NCBI RefSeq assembly: GCF_018614415.1
Contig: NZ_JAGGOO010000012.1
Location: forward strand, 1 to 64,000
Source: Streptomyces sp. ISL-12
GTDB taxonomy: Bacteria > Actinomycetota > Actinomycetes > Streptomycetales > Streptomycetaceae
Length of the DNA: 64,000 nucleotides
Reading direction: 5' to 3'
Shown: positions 35,042 through 43,372 of the stretch, in pieces
How the letters are laid out: the number at the start of each line of letters is the position of its first letter
How positions within the stretch are numbered: the first letter of the stretch is position 1
Position numbers and translations under genes: made by a program
Notes under the pieces: model-generated
The model's input: the letters and a program-made list of their open reading frames with translations, nothing else
Told to the model about the DNA's origin: nothing
The model's database searches: none

Positions 35042-36808
35042 TCACTCGGCGCACTTCACCTCGTCGGCCGTGGACTTGTCGACGTCCACCGACGTGTTCG
35101 ACGTGGCGTTGAGCTTGACCCCGGCGCCCTTGAAGTCCTTGCCGAGGGTCAGCGTCATGGTGGGCAGGCCCTGGGCGTTGGTGACGGACTCGCCGGGCTT
35201 CATGGCCGAGCCGGACAGGCCGAGCAGGTCGGCGAGGCGGCGGGCCTGGTCGGCCTGGTCGGGGTCGTACTCCAGCTGGGTCTTGGCGAGGTCCTTCTCC
35301 GCGTTGCCGCCGTTCTCGGACTTGGTGACGCCGGCCTCGGTCTGCAGCCAGGTCAGCTCCTCCTGGGCGCTGCCGCTCGGGGCGCCGCCGTTGAGGACGC
35401 GGACGCGGACCTCGGAGGCGTCCGCCTTGGTGCCCTTGAGGCGGGCGGCGACGGCGGCCTTCTCCTTCTTCTTCTGCTGCTTGACCTCGGTGAACGAGAC
35501 ATCGTTCTGGATCATGTTGAAGACCTCGGGGGCCGTCGACTCGTTCAGGACGACCGTCGTCTTGACCGTCTCCTCCGGGTTGTCGATGACCGGCACCGTG
35601 GTGAACGTCAGGTTCTTGACGTTGAGCTTGCCCAGCTCCAGACCGAGGTCCTTCAGCTTGCTGATGCTGTCGAGCTGGGAGTCGACGGTGAGCGCCTCGG
35701 TGCCCGCCTCGGCGAGCTTCAGCATCTTCGAGGGGCTGGTGAGGGTGTCGTTCGACTTCAGCTTGCGCATCAGCGCGCTGAGGAACTGCTGCTGGAGACC
35801 GATCCGGCTCAGGTCGCCGCCGAAGCCGACCGAGTGCCGGGTGCGGACGAAGGCGAGGGCCTGCTCGCCCTCGATGGTGTGGGTGCCCGCCGACAGCTTG
35901 AGGTGCGAGTCCGGGTCGTCGATGTCCTTGGCCAGGCACACCTCGACCCCGCCGACCGCCGTGGTCAGCGTCTTGACCGCGTTGAAGTCGGCGACCATGA
36001 AGTTGTCGGGCTGGACCCCGGTCAGCTCGGTCACCGTGCGCACGGTGCAGCTGGGCGTACGGCCGTCCTGGCCCAGGCTGGTGTTGAAGCGGACGCCGGT
36101 GGTGCCGGGGATGACCTTCGTCGAGCCGTCCTCCTGCTCGGTCGGGCAGTCGGGGACGTCGACGATCAGGTCGCGGGGGATGCTCAGCGCGGTCGCGTTG
36201 GAGCGGTCCTTGGAGACGTGCAGCAGGATCGTGGTGTCGGCGTGGCCGACGCTGCCGGCGTCGCCGTAGCTCTCGTTGCCCGCGCCGGTGCGCTTGTCGG
36301 TGCCGATCAGCAGGATGTTGATCGCCTTGTCCTTCTGGAAGCCACCGGTGCTCGCGCCGTCGTCGGAGACGGCCGTGATGTTGCCGTTGAGGTGCTCCAG
36401 GTAGAAGTACCCGGCCGAGGCCGTGCCGAGGATCAGGAAGGCCATCGTGCCGCCGGTCCACAGCAGGACCTTGCGGCCCTTGGACTTCTTCTTCTCCGGG
36501 CGGCGTCCGCGCCGGCCGGGCGGCGGCTCCTCGGGGGCGCCGCGCCGCCGCCGCTGGGGCGGGACGTCCCGGGGCGGGGCCGGTGCGGCCCGGTTTCCGC
36601 GCGGGGCGTCCGCGGTGCCGGTCCCGTCCGCGTCCGCACCGGTGACGTCGGCGGCGGTTCTTTTCCGGGCGGATCTGCGGGGGCCCGGTACCGACGGCTG
36701 CGGTGCGGAAGGGGTCAGTCGCAGTTCGTATTCGCCAGTGTGCGGGTTGAGTACCCACTGGTCTGCGGGGTCGATGTCGTCCGCCCGCCCACGGCCTTGC
36801 GAGTCCAC
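35042..36808 (-). CDS. LCP-family wall-polymer ligase 5 with LytR_C domain
   Basis: A 588-residue paralogue of LCP 4 with the same order: tail DPADQWVLNPHTGEYELR, KKKSKG patch, TM helix VLLWTGGTMAFLILGTASAG, LCP domain and LytR_C. The LCP domain shows INILLIGTDKRTGAGNESYG, HADTTILLHVSKDR, DNFMVADFNAVKTLTTAVGG and ALAFVRTRHSVGFGGDLSR. The last third of the two proteins is almost identical, and a 141-bp DNA block (35189-35329 versus 33100-33240) has no difference. Between them the middle is clearly diverged. GTG 36808 is chosen by the conserved GGAGG context. The DHF/DHY motif residue His is replaced by Asn (DNF). Confidence 0.9.
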   Translation of the reverse strand: MDSQGRGRADDIDPADQWVLNPHTGEYELRLTPSAPQPSVPGPRRSARKRTAADVTGADADGTGTADAPRGNRAAPAPPRDVPPQRRRRGAPEEPPPGRRGRRPEKKKSKGRKVLLWTGGTMAFLILGTASAGYFYLEHLNGNITAVSDDGASTGGFQKDKAINILLIGTDKRTGAGNESYGDAGSVGHADTTILLHVSKDRSNATALSIPRDLIVDVPDCPTEQEDGSTKVIPGTTGVRFNTSLGQDGRTPSCTVRTVTELTGVQPDNFMVADFNAVKTLTTAVGGVEVCLAKDIDDPDSHLKLSAGTHTIEGEQALAFVRTRHSVGFGGDLSRIGLQQQFLSALMRKLKSNDTLTSPSKMLKLAEAGTEALTVDSQLDSISKLKDLGLELGKLNVKNLTFTTVPVIDNPEETVKTTVVLNESTAPEVFNMIQNDVSFTEVKQQKKKEKAAVAARLKGTKADASEVRVRVLNGGAPSGSAQEELTWLQTEAGVTKSENGGNAEKDLAKTQLEYDPDQADQARRLADLLGLSGSAMKPGESVTNAQGLPTMTLTLGKDFKGAGVKLNATSNTSVDVDKSTADEVKCAE

Positions 36809-36922
36809 GGTTGTCCGAATCCTCCGTCGGGGCCACGTGGCGCCTTTCCCCTCCAAGGCGCTCGGGTCTCTCGGTCGTTCAGGGCCCGACCGAGAACGAA
36901 CTCGCGGTAGGGCACACCGGAT

Positions 36923-36939
36923 CGCTCACACTAACCGCC
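36923..36939 (-). promoter_or_regulatory. Promoter element of LCP 5
   Basis: Leftward, GGCGGTTAGTGTGAGCG carries a TAGTGT -10 (36933-36928). It differs from the LCP 4 element at only two of 17 bases and lies a similar distance (about 120 bases) from its start codon. Confidence 0.45.
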
Positions 36940-37049
36940 CCGTTCGGGGTACGGCGACGCCGGTGACGTATTCCACGGTGCTTACACCCGGCAATCCGCA
37001 CATTCTCGCGAACCGGCGTCCGATGTTGTGCGCTTCCTTGGAGTCCGCT

Positions 37050-38336
37050 TTACCCGCACGGGTCCTCGGCGGCCGTGTTCCCGGAGAATGTCGGCGTGGG
37101 CGAAACGCTGTCCGCGGGCTCGTCGGACCGCTTTTTCATCGACGGTCCGCCGCCGCGCTCGTACGTTCCGTGGTCACCGGAGTCCGCGCCGCCGGGATCG
37201 CCGGATCGGCCGGGGGCGTGCCGGCCGCCCGGGCGGGGCTCGGCGGCGCGGGCGACCGTGACCGGCTCGTCCGTCCGCAGCCGGGCGAAGAGTTTCCGGG
37301 CCGCGGGCTCCACGAGCTGGTCGCGATTGGGGTTCGGGGGCCACGACTCCCGTGGCACGGTGAGGAATTGCACCCGTTCCGTGGGGATGTCGCGCAGTCC
37401 CCGCGCGAGTTCGTACAAACCACGCAGACTCGCCAGGCCGGGGTCGGTCGTCAGCGAGGACGTGGCCGCGTTCAGCACGGGATACAGCTTCACCGGATTC
37501 AGCAGGACCCGGTTGCTCTGCACCTTGTTGACCAGTGCCCCGAGAAACCGCTGCTGCCGTTCCATCCGCTCGGTGTCGCTGCCGTCGCCGAGCGACTTGC
37601 GGGCGCGGACGTAACCGAGCGCCTGCTCCCCGCTCAGCGTCACCCGGCCCGCCGGCAGCCGCAGCCTGGCCGCCTTGTCGGTGACCGGCTCGCGCAGGCA
37701 CATCTCGACGCCGTCGACCGCGTCGACCATCTTCTTGAAACCGTGGAAGTCGACGACCACGTGATGGTCGATCCGGATGCGCGTCAGCTTCTCCACCGTC
37801 CGGATCGCGCAGGCCGAACCGCCCACCTCGAAGGCGTAGTTGAACTGCGCGAAGGCCGGCGCCGACCGGGACCCGTCCGGGCGGCGGCAGCCCGGCACGT
37901 CCACCATCAGGTCACGGGGCAGGGAGACGGCGGTGGCGCTGCGCCGGTCCGCCGACAGGTGCAGCAGCATCGTGGTGTCCGACCGCTCGGTGCCCGGGTC
38001 GCGCCCGTAGCGGGAGTTGTCCTCGCCCGACCGCGAGTCCGAGCCGATCAGCAGGATGTTCCGCGCCCCGCGCACCAGCGAGGCGGGGCGTTCCTTCTCG
38101 TACCGGGCCAGTTCGGCGGCGGCGGCCTCGTCGGGCGTGATGTTGCCGTCCAGTTCGGTGTAGACCGTCCAGCCGATGCCCGCGGCGCCGGTCAGGGCGA
38201 CGGCCGTGCCGAGCACCGACCAGCGCAGCCACCGTCGCCCGCGGCGGCGCCGGAGCCCGCTCCCGGTCGCGGACGCCCCCGCTCCCGGCCCGGGGGCGCT
38301 CGCACGGCCCTCGGGGCCCCCTGCGGTGCCGGTCAC
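37050..38336 (-). CDS. LCP-family wall-polymer ligase 6 (no LytR_C domain)
   Basis: A 428-residue LCP protein, first of the four leftward LCP genes. It has an arginine-rich cytoplasmic patch, a TM helix (SVLGTAVALTGAAGIGWTVY), then NILLIGSDSRSGEDNSRYG, RSDTTMLLHLSADR, VSLPRDLMVDVPGC, DHHVVVDFHGFKKMVDAVDG and ALGYVRARKSLGDGSDTER. After the LCP domain comes a disordered, glycine/proline-rich extracellular tail of about 65 residues instead of LytR_C. GTG 38336 follows GGAGGGG at a slightly long spacing. It is separated from LCP 5 by 241 bases with a separate promoter there, so the genes are not one simple operon. Confidence 0.9.
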   Translation of the reverse strand: MTGTAGGPEGRASAPGPGAGASATGSGLRRRRGRRWLRWSVLGTAVALTGAAGIGWTVYTELDGNITPDEAAAAELARYEKERPASLVRGARNILLIGSDSRSGEDNSRYGRDPGTERSDTTMLLHLSADRRSATAVSLPRDLMVDVPGCRRPDGSRSAPAFAQFNYAFEVGGSACAIRTVEKLTRIRIDHHVVVDFHGFKKMVDAVDGVEMCLREPVTDKAARLRLPAGRVTLSGEQALGYVRARKSLGDGSDTERMERQQRFLGALVNKVQSNRVLLNPVKLYPVLNAATSSLTTDPGLASLRGLYELARGLRDIPTERVQFLTVPRESWPPNPNRDQLVEPAARKLFARLRTDEPVTVARAAEPRPGGRHAPGRSGDPGGADSGDHGTYERGGGPSMKKRSDEPADSVSPTPTFSGNTAAEDPCG

Positions 38337-38466
38337 CTCTGGCCACCCCTCCTGCCGTACGAGCGTCCTGCGGGCCTGCTGCTCCTACGACCATGGCCCG
38401 GATGCGGGGCGGGAGGGAGGTGGGGATGCGCCGAACGGGGGGCAGGGGGGCGGGGGTCCGGTCGGT

Positions 38467-39228
38467 TCAGCGGGCCGTGGCCGTGACCCGCTCGGTCTCG
38501 ATGCGCTGGTCCAGGGCGTCGGCGGCCAGCCGGTCCAGGTTGCGGCACAGCACTACGGAGCCGCCCGTGGCGAGCGGCCCGTACAGCCCGGCGTTCAGCC
38601 CCTCCCAGGTGTCGTACGGCAGCCCGGACAGGATGCGCGCCCCCGGTCCCGTCAGCCCCAGTCCCGTGGCCTCCGCGCGGGCCCGCTCCACCACCTCGGC
38701 CCCGCTGAACTCCCGTCCCGCCACGATCAGCGCGGGCTCCTCGGGGTCCACCGGCGCGTACGGCACGAACCGGTCGCCCTGCCCCGGCACCTCCACCGCG
38801 TAGTCGGCGAAGCCCTCCGGCGGCTCGGGGAACCGTCCGCCCAGCGGCCGCAGGGCGAGCGCGATCCGCGCCCCCGAGCACGCGCGGGCCGCCGCCAGTG
38901 ACCCGGCGTCAGGGCCACTGACGACGAGGTCCGCCGAGGCCGGGTCGCCGGCCATGTCGGCGACCACGCCGACCGACGCGCACGCCAGCAGCCACACGGC
39001 CGTCTGCCAGTGCGCGGGCAGCAGCAGCGCGACCCGGTCGCCGGGCTCGGCCGACAGCTCGTCCTGGAGCAGGTTGGCGGTCTTGGCCACCCAATTGGCG
39101 AAGGTGGCGACGGACAGTTCGACGCGTTCGCCCGTGGCGTCGTCGTAGAAGGTCACCAGGGGGCGTCCCGGGTCCGCGGCGAGCGCGGAACTCAGCAGGT
39201 CGGCAGGGGTGCGGTCGGTCGCGTTCAC
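38467..39228 (-). CDS. TIGR03089-family truncated adenylate-forming protein
   Basis: A 253-residue protein related to the N-terminal part of acyl-CoA synthetases (TPADLLSSALAADPGRPLVTF, ANLLQDELSAEPGDRVALLLP). It is half the usual 500-600 residues and lacks the ATP-binding P-loop and the C-terminal lid. That is the known TIGR03089 form, a conserved actinobacterial protein of unknown function which in Mycobacterium also lies next to an LCP gene. The frame is open far upstream, but GTG 39228 fits the family start and stands seven bases after a TACGCT box. It is divergent from the amidase gene. Confidence 0.85.
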   Translation of the reverse strand: MNATDRTPADLLSSALAADPGRPLVTFYDDATGERVELSVATFANWVAKTANLLQDELSAEPGDRVALLLPAHWQTAVWLLACASVGVVADMAGDPASADLVVSGPDAGSLAAARACSGARIALALRPLGGRFPEPPEGFADYAVEVPGQGDRFVPYAPVDPEEPALIVAGREFSGAEVVERARAEATGLGLTGPGARILSGLPYDTWEGLNAGLYGPLATGGSVVLCRNLDRLAADALDQRIETERVTATAR

Positions 39229-39235
39229 CCGCGCA

Positions 39236-39241
39236 AGCGTA
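39236..39241 (-). promoter_or_regulatory. -10 box TACGCT seven bases before the TIGR03089 GTG
   Basis: Leftward TACGCT, then seven bases, then GTG 39228, without a ribosome site. A leaderless mRNA is likely. Confidence 0.4.
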
Positions 39242-39367
39242 CGCGGGGGCGGGGGGTGGGGGAGGCTCCGCGCGGCCACCGGTCCGGGCGAACGTGCCCT
39301 CGCGGCGGACAAGTTCCGGGAAGTTTCGAATAGACAGATTTGTACGACTATGTTCAGGATCAGGGGC

Positions 39368-40603
39368 ATGCATGGATTCCTCGCTTCCTCGATCGGCGTC
39401 ACCTGCGCGGCGGCCCTCGCCCTCCCGCTCGTCCCGCCCGCCGCGGCGGGCACGCCCGCTCCCGCCTCCGCCTCGGCTGCCGCGCGGGCGGCGCGCGCCG
39501 AGGCGTCCGTGTCCGGCAGCACGCAGTCGCTGCCGCTGAGAGCCCTGGCCCAGGACCGTTCCGCCGACCCGTCCGGTCCCGCGGGCGCCGTCGAACAGGG
39601 CGTGCCCCGCCGGGACGTACGGCCCTTCTCGCTGGTCGGCGTCGTCTGGGACGACCCCGACCGCGAACTGCACGGCAGCGTCCGGGTCCGCGTCCGCGAC
39701 GCCGCCACCGGCGCCTGGTCCGGCTGGCAGGACCTGGCCACCCACAACGCCGACCACGGCGCCGACCCGGGCACCCCCGAGCGAGCCTCGGACCGGGTGC
39801 GGGGCGCCACCGCGCCGCTGTGGGTCGGGGCTTCGGACGGGGTGGAGCTGCGGGTGCGGGCGGACGACGACTGGGAGTTCGCGTTTCCCGAGGGCCTGCG
39901 CCTGGAACTAGTCGACCCCGGCGGAGAAGAGGAGGGGGGCACGTCGGAGTACAGCCCGCTCGCCGCCGACCAGGCCGCGCCCGCGAAGGCCAAGCCCTAT
40001 GTCGGCCCGCGCCCCGCGATCGTGACGCGGCGCGGGTGGGGCGCGGACGAGGGGCTGCGGGAGAAGGGGTTCAAGTACACGAAGAAGGTCAAGGCGGCCT
40101 TCGTGCACCACTCGGCCACCGGCAACAACTACACCTGCGCGCAGGCCCCGTCGGTCATCCGCAGTATCTACCGCTACCACGTCAAGAGCATGGGCTGGCG
40201 GGACATCGGCTACAACTTCCTCGTCGACAAGTGCGGGAAGATCTACGAGGGCCGGGCGGGCGGCGTGGCCAAGCCGGTCCTCGGCGCGCACACCCTCGGC
40301 TTCAACTCCGACAGCATGGGGATCGCCGTACTCGGCACGTACAGCACGAAGAAGCCCTCCGCCGCGGCGGTCCGGGGGGTGGCCCGCCTGAGCGCGTGGA
40401 AGCTCGGCCTGTACGGCATGAATCCCCGCGGCAAGACATACCTGAAGTCCGGTGGTGGCAATCTCTACCGAAAAGGCAAGAACGTGCGACTCAGTGTGAT
40501 CTCCGGTCACCGGGACGGCTTCAACACGAGCTGTCCGGGTGCGCAGCTGTACAAGAAACTCGGCACGGCCCGCTCGACCGCGGCCAAGTACCAGGGCCGT
40601 TGA
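39368..40603 (+). CDS. Secreted peptidoglycan recognition protein / N-acetylmuramoyl-L-alanine amidase
   Basis: A 411-residue exported hydrolase that cuts the amide between MurNAc and the stem peptide. It has a signal peptide (MHGFLASSIGVTCAAALALP, cleavage after about AAAG). An alanine-rich and beta-rich N-terminal module spans about residues 30-200, and a type-2 amidase/PGRP domain spans about 215-380. Zinc ligands lie in AFVHHSATGNNYTC and in VISGHRDGFNTSCPG, with the catalytic-region YHVKSMGWRDIGYNFLVD. ATG 39368 follows AGGATCAGGGGC; an ATG six codons earlier lacks a site. It ends with no wall anchor. Its neighbours are LCP and mannose-activation genes. Confidence 0.92.
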   Translation: MHGFLASSIGVTCAAALALPLVPPAAAGTPAPASASAAARAARAEASVSGSTQSLPLRALAQDRSADPSGPAGAVEQGVPRRDVRPFSLVGVVWDDPDRELHGSVRVRVRDAATGAWSGWQDLATHNADHGADPGTPERASDRVRGATAPLWVGASDGVELRVRADDDWEFAFPEGLRLELVDPGGEEEGGTSEYSPLAADQAAPAKAKPYVGPRPAIVTRRGWGADEGLREKGFKYTKKVKAAFVHHSATGNNYTCAQAPSVIRSIYRYHVKSMGWRDIGYNFLVDKCGKIYEGRAGGVAKPVLGAHTLGFNSDSMGIAVLGTYSTKKPSAAAVRGVARLSAWKLGLYGMNPRGKTYLKSGGGNLYRKGKNVRLSVISGHRDGFNTSCPGAQLYKKLGTARSTAAKYQGR

Positions 40604-40644
40604 GCGGCGGGGCAAGGACGGATTCACCGGTCTGCATACACTGG

Positions 40645-40668
40645 CCGGCCGAAAGACAGTTCGGCCGG
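40645..40668 (+). promoter_or_regulatory. Leader hairpin between the amidase and the guanylyltransferase
   Basis: Nine-base arms CCGGCCGAA and TTCGGCCGG around AGACAG. A TACACT -10-like box (40637-40642) immediately precedes it. It could end amidase transcription or structure the 5' end of the next mRNA. It ends 25 bases before GTG 40694. Confidence 0.5.
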
Positions 40669-40693
40669 TCCCGGCAGGAAGCAGAGACGACAG

Positions 40694-41776
40694 GTGACAG
40701 AAGCGATCCTCCTGGTCGGCGGCAAGGGCACACGGCTGCGCCCGCTCACGGTGCACACGCCGAAGCCGATGGTCAGGGCAGCGGGGGTGCCGTTCCTCAC
40801 GCACCAGTTGGCGCGGGCGAAGGCGGCGGGGGTCGAGCACATCGTGCTCGCGACGAGCTATCTGGCAGAGGTGTTCGAGCCGTACTTCGGGGACGGCTCG
40901 TCGCTCGGGCTGCACATCGAGTACGTGACGGAACGGGAGCCGCTCGGCACGGGAGGGGCGATCCGCAATGTGGCCTCGCGGCTGCGGTCGGGGCCCGACG
41001 AGCCGGTGCTGATCTTCAACGGCGACATCCTGACGGGGCTGGACATCAGGGCGCTGGTGGACACCCACGAGGCGACGGGCGCGGACGTCTCCCTGCACCT
41101 GACGAGGGTGACGGACCCGCGGGCGTACGGGCTGGTCCCGACGGACGACGCGGGCCGCGTCCTGGCCTTCCTGGAGAAGCCGCAGACGCCGGAGGAGATC
41201 GTCACCGACCAGATCAACGCGGGGGCGTACGTCTTCCGCCGTTCGGTCATCGACACGATCCCGGCGGGGCGGCCGGTGTCGGTGGAACGCGAGACGTTCC
41301 CGGAGCTGCTGGCGACGGGGGCGCATCTGCAGGGGATGGTCGACTCCACGTACTGGCTGGACCTCGGCACCCCGGCCGCGTTCGTACGGGGGTCCGCCGA
41401 CCTGGTCCTGGGCCGCGCCCCGTCCCCGGCCGTGCCGGGCCGCTGCGGCGACCGGCTCGTCCTGCCGACGGCGAGGGTGGCGCCGGACGCCAAGCTGTCG
41501 GGCGGGACGGTGGTGGGCGAGGGGGCGTTCGTCGCGGAGGGGACGCGGATATTCGGCAGCACGATCCTGCCGGGCGCGGTGATCGAGCCGGGGGCGGTCG
41601 TCACGGACTCGCTGGTCGGCAACGGGGCCCGGGTCGGGAGACGGTCGGTGGTCACGGGGACGGTGATCGGGGACGGGGCGGTGATCGGCGCGGACAACGA
41701 GTTGAGGGAGGGCGTCCGGGTGTGGTGCGGCGCGCGGATTCCGGCGGGGGCGGTGCGGTTCTCGTCCGATCAGTAG
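40694..41776 (+). CDS. Mannose-1-phosphate guanylyltransferase-type nucleotidyltransferase
   Basis: A 360-residue sugar-nucleotide pyrophosphorylase. The N-terminal Rossmann domain starts AILLVGGKGTRLRPLTVHTP, then EPLGTGGAIRN, the metal-binding LIFNGDILTGLD and FLEKP. The C-terminal third is a left-handed beta-helix with hexapeptide repeats (PDAKLSGGTVVGEGAFVAEG and following). It would make GDP-mannose from mannose-1-phosphate and GTP, complementing ManB and ManA encoded 14-18 kb away. In Mycobacterium the orthologue lies beside the LCP gene too. The start is GTG with only a weak site. Specificity for GTP rather than another NTP is inferred from synteny. Confidence 0.88.
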   Translation: MTEAILLVGGKGTRLRPLTVHTPKPMVRAAGVPFLTHQLARAKAAGVEHIVLATSYLAEVFEPYFGDGSSLGLHIEYVTEREPLGTGGAIRNVASRLRSGPDEPVLIFNGDILTGLDIRALVDTHEATGADVSLHLTRVTDPRAYGLVPTDDAGRVLAFLEKPQTPEEIVTDQINAGAYVFRRSVIDTIPAGRPVSVERETFPELLATGAHLQGMVDSTYWLDLGTPAAFVRGSADLVLGRAPSPAVPGRCGDRLVLPTARVAPDAKLSGGTVVGEGAFVAEGTRIFGSTILPGAVIEPGAVVTDSLVGNGARVGRRSVVTGTVIGDGAVIGADNELREGVRVWCGARIPAGAVRFSSDQ

Positions 41777-41851
41777 GGGGTGCCTGCGGCGCATCTGCGG
41801 GTTCGGTGGGGGTGCGGGTAGCGCCCAGTCGTGTGCGGGTGGGTCGGGGCC

Positions 41852-41952
41852 GGGGTGGGGGGTGTCCGTCCTCGGAACGGCGCGGAATCGGTCTTCTACG
41901 GGGGTGAAGCGCGTCGACGCGCCAACCGCTGCGGGCGGACACCCCCCACCCC
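41852..41952. repeat. Long inverted repeat with 17-bp perfect arms
   Basis: Arms GGGGTGGGGGGTGTCCG (41852-41868) and CGGACACCCCCCACCCC (41936-41952) enclose a 67-base loop. The loop holds a perfect inner palindrome GCGCGTCGACGCGC (41910-41923). The element begins 76 bases after the guanylyltransferase stop and could act as a terminator or a cruciform. Confidence 0.85.
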
Positions 41953-42127
41953 GTCCCCTGCGCGCCGTACGCGGGTGCGGGTACGACCCCATTCCGGCCG
42001 AGCGGCACCGGCCCCGCTCACTCGCGGGGGACGTGGGGCCCACTCACCTGTGCGGGCGGCGCAGGTCGCGTCACCGCAGGCCCTCGCGTGCGGGTGGCGC
42101 AGGCCGCTTAATCCGCGGGCAGTCGTG

Positions 42128-42213
42128 CCTCCCCCAGTGCCTGAACGGCCTGGGAGGTACCCCCAGGGGCGATGGGGGTCCCCCCGCTCGAGCGAAGCCG
42201 GGAGTGGGGGAGG
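42128..42213. repeat. Dispersed Streptomyces-type palindromic intergenic element
   Basis: Outer arms CCTCCCCCA (42128-42136) and TGGGGGAGG (42205-42213) flank an inner ACCCCC/GGGGGT pair and the string CCCCCGCTCGAGCGAAGCC. I recognise this CTCGAGCGAAGC plus GTGGGGGA pattern as a repeat found in many Streptomyces intergenic regions. It is probably a non-autonomous palindromic repeat, with terminator activity possible. Confidence 0.7.
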
Positions 42214-42304
42214 GTGGGCGCGGCGGCAACCGGTCAGCGCCGGGTCGCGCCACCCACCCGGACGTCAGCCCCGACGCCGGCCACCGCACAGCACCCGGCA
42301 ACGG

Positions 42305-43309
42305 TCAGAACCCGGCATAACCCCGCGGAGCCATCCGCGGCCCCCGCCGCTCCGGCACCCTCCCGCTCAGCAGAATCAACCGCGCCGCCCGATGCCGCTG
42401 CCCGGCATACGGCTCCAGCAGCCGCAGCATCTCCTCGTCGTCCGCGTCCCGGTCCCCGGCCAGCGCGAACCCCACGATGCCCGGCAGATGCAGATCCCCG
42501 ACCGTCACCGCGTCCGGCGCCCCGTGACTGCGCTGCACCACCTCCGCCGAGGTCCACGGCCCCACCCCCGGCACGACCTCCAGCCGCGCCCGCGCCGCCG
42601 CCGGCTCCATCCCGGCCGCCTCCTCCAGCCGCGCGGCGACCCGTACGGCCCGCAGGACGGTGGACGCACGCTTGTCGTCGACCCCGGCCTTGTGCCACTC
42701 CCAGGACGGGATCAGCGCCCACGTCCGCGGCGCCGGCATCACGCACAGGCCGTCGGGCACCGGCCCCGGCGCCGGTTCACCGAACGCCCGGACCAGCAGC
42801 CGCCACGCCCGGTACGCCTCCACCGCCGTGACCTTCTGCTCCAGCACCGACGGGATCAGCGACTCCAGCACCAGCCCGGTCCGGCCCAGCCGCAGCCCCG
42901 GCCGCCGGTGCCGTGTCACCGCCAGCAACCGGTGCCTCGGCACGAACGCGGACGGGTCGTCGTCGGCGCCCAGCAACCCCGGCAGCCGGTCCAGCAGCCA
43001 CTCCGCGCCCGGACCCCACGCCTCACCCCGTACCTCACCGCCCCGCACGGCGACCCGCAGTGTCCCGGGCCCGGCCGGCGTCAGGCTGGCCCGCCACACC
43101 GACCCGTCCGGCGTAGCCCGGAAGGTGGGGTCCCCGGGGCCGCGCCGCAGCGGGCCGAGGACCAGGCCGACGTCGAGCGGCCCGTCCGGCACCCAGACAC
43201 GGACCTTCCCCGGCGCCGGAGCCTGGCGCGGCACACCCCCGCCGGATACGACGCCGCGCCCGCCGTACGTCGACGTACGCGCGGGGCGGGGAGCGAAGCG
43301 TCCGGCCAC
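42305..43309 (-). CDS. AlkA-like DNA-3-methyladenine glycosylase (HhH-GPD)
   Basis: A 334-residue DNA base-excision glycosylase. The HhH-GPD core spans about residues 148-310: ESLIPSVLEQKVT, the hairpin VVPGVGPWTSAEVVQRSHG and the catalytic aspartate in VTVGDLHLPG. The N-terminal 140 residues are a beta-rich AlkA_N-like domain. GTG 43309 has AGGGACATC upstream. It removes alkylated purines by family inference. It is last of the leftward run after fbiB (63-base gap), possibly with its own promoter. Confidence 0.88.
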   Translation of the reverse strand: MAGRFAPRPARTSTYGGRGVVSGGGVPRQAPAPGKVRVWVPDGPLDVGLVLGPLRRGPGDPTFRATPDGSVWRASLTPAGPGTLRVAVRGGEVRGEAWGPGAEWLLDRLPGLLGADDDPSAFVPRHRLLAVTRHRRPGLRLGRTGLVLESLIPSVLEQKVTAVEAYRAWRLLVRAFGEPAPGPVPDGLCVMPAPRTWALIPSWEWHKAGVDDKRASTVLRAVRVAARLEEAAGMEPAAARARLEVVPGVGPWTSAEVVQRSHGAPDAVTVGDLHLPGIVGFALAGDRDADDEEMLRLLEPYAGQRHRAARLILLSGRVPERRGPRMAPRGYAGF

Positions 43310-43372
43310 GAATGATGTCCCTGGGGATGGTGAGAGTTCCCTACGAGGGTAGGCGCTCGCCGGGTGATCCGG

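Larger units (their letters stand above)
41777..42304. other. 528-bp intergenic region rich in inverted repeats
   Basis: The region between the convergent guanylyltransferase and glycosylase genes contains two large inverted-repeat elements (41852-41952 and 42128-42213). Between them, G-rich 'GTGCGGGT' and 'GCGCAGG' motifs recur. No frame has acceptable coding character here, and I see no RNA gene. Confidence 0.6.

Noticed and set aside
39350..39367. An earlier amidase start at ATG 39350
   Set aside because: It has no ribosome site, while ATG 39368 follows AGGATCAGGGGC and gives a normal signal peptide.
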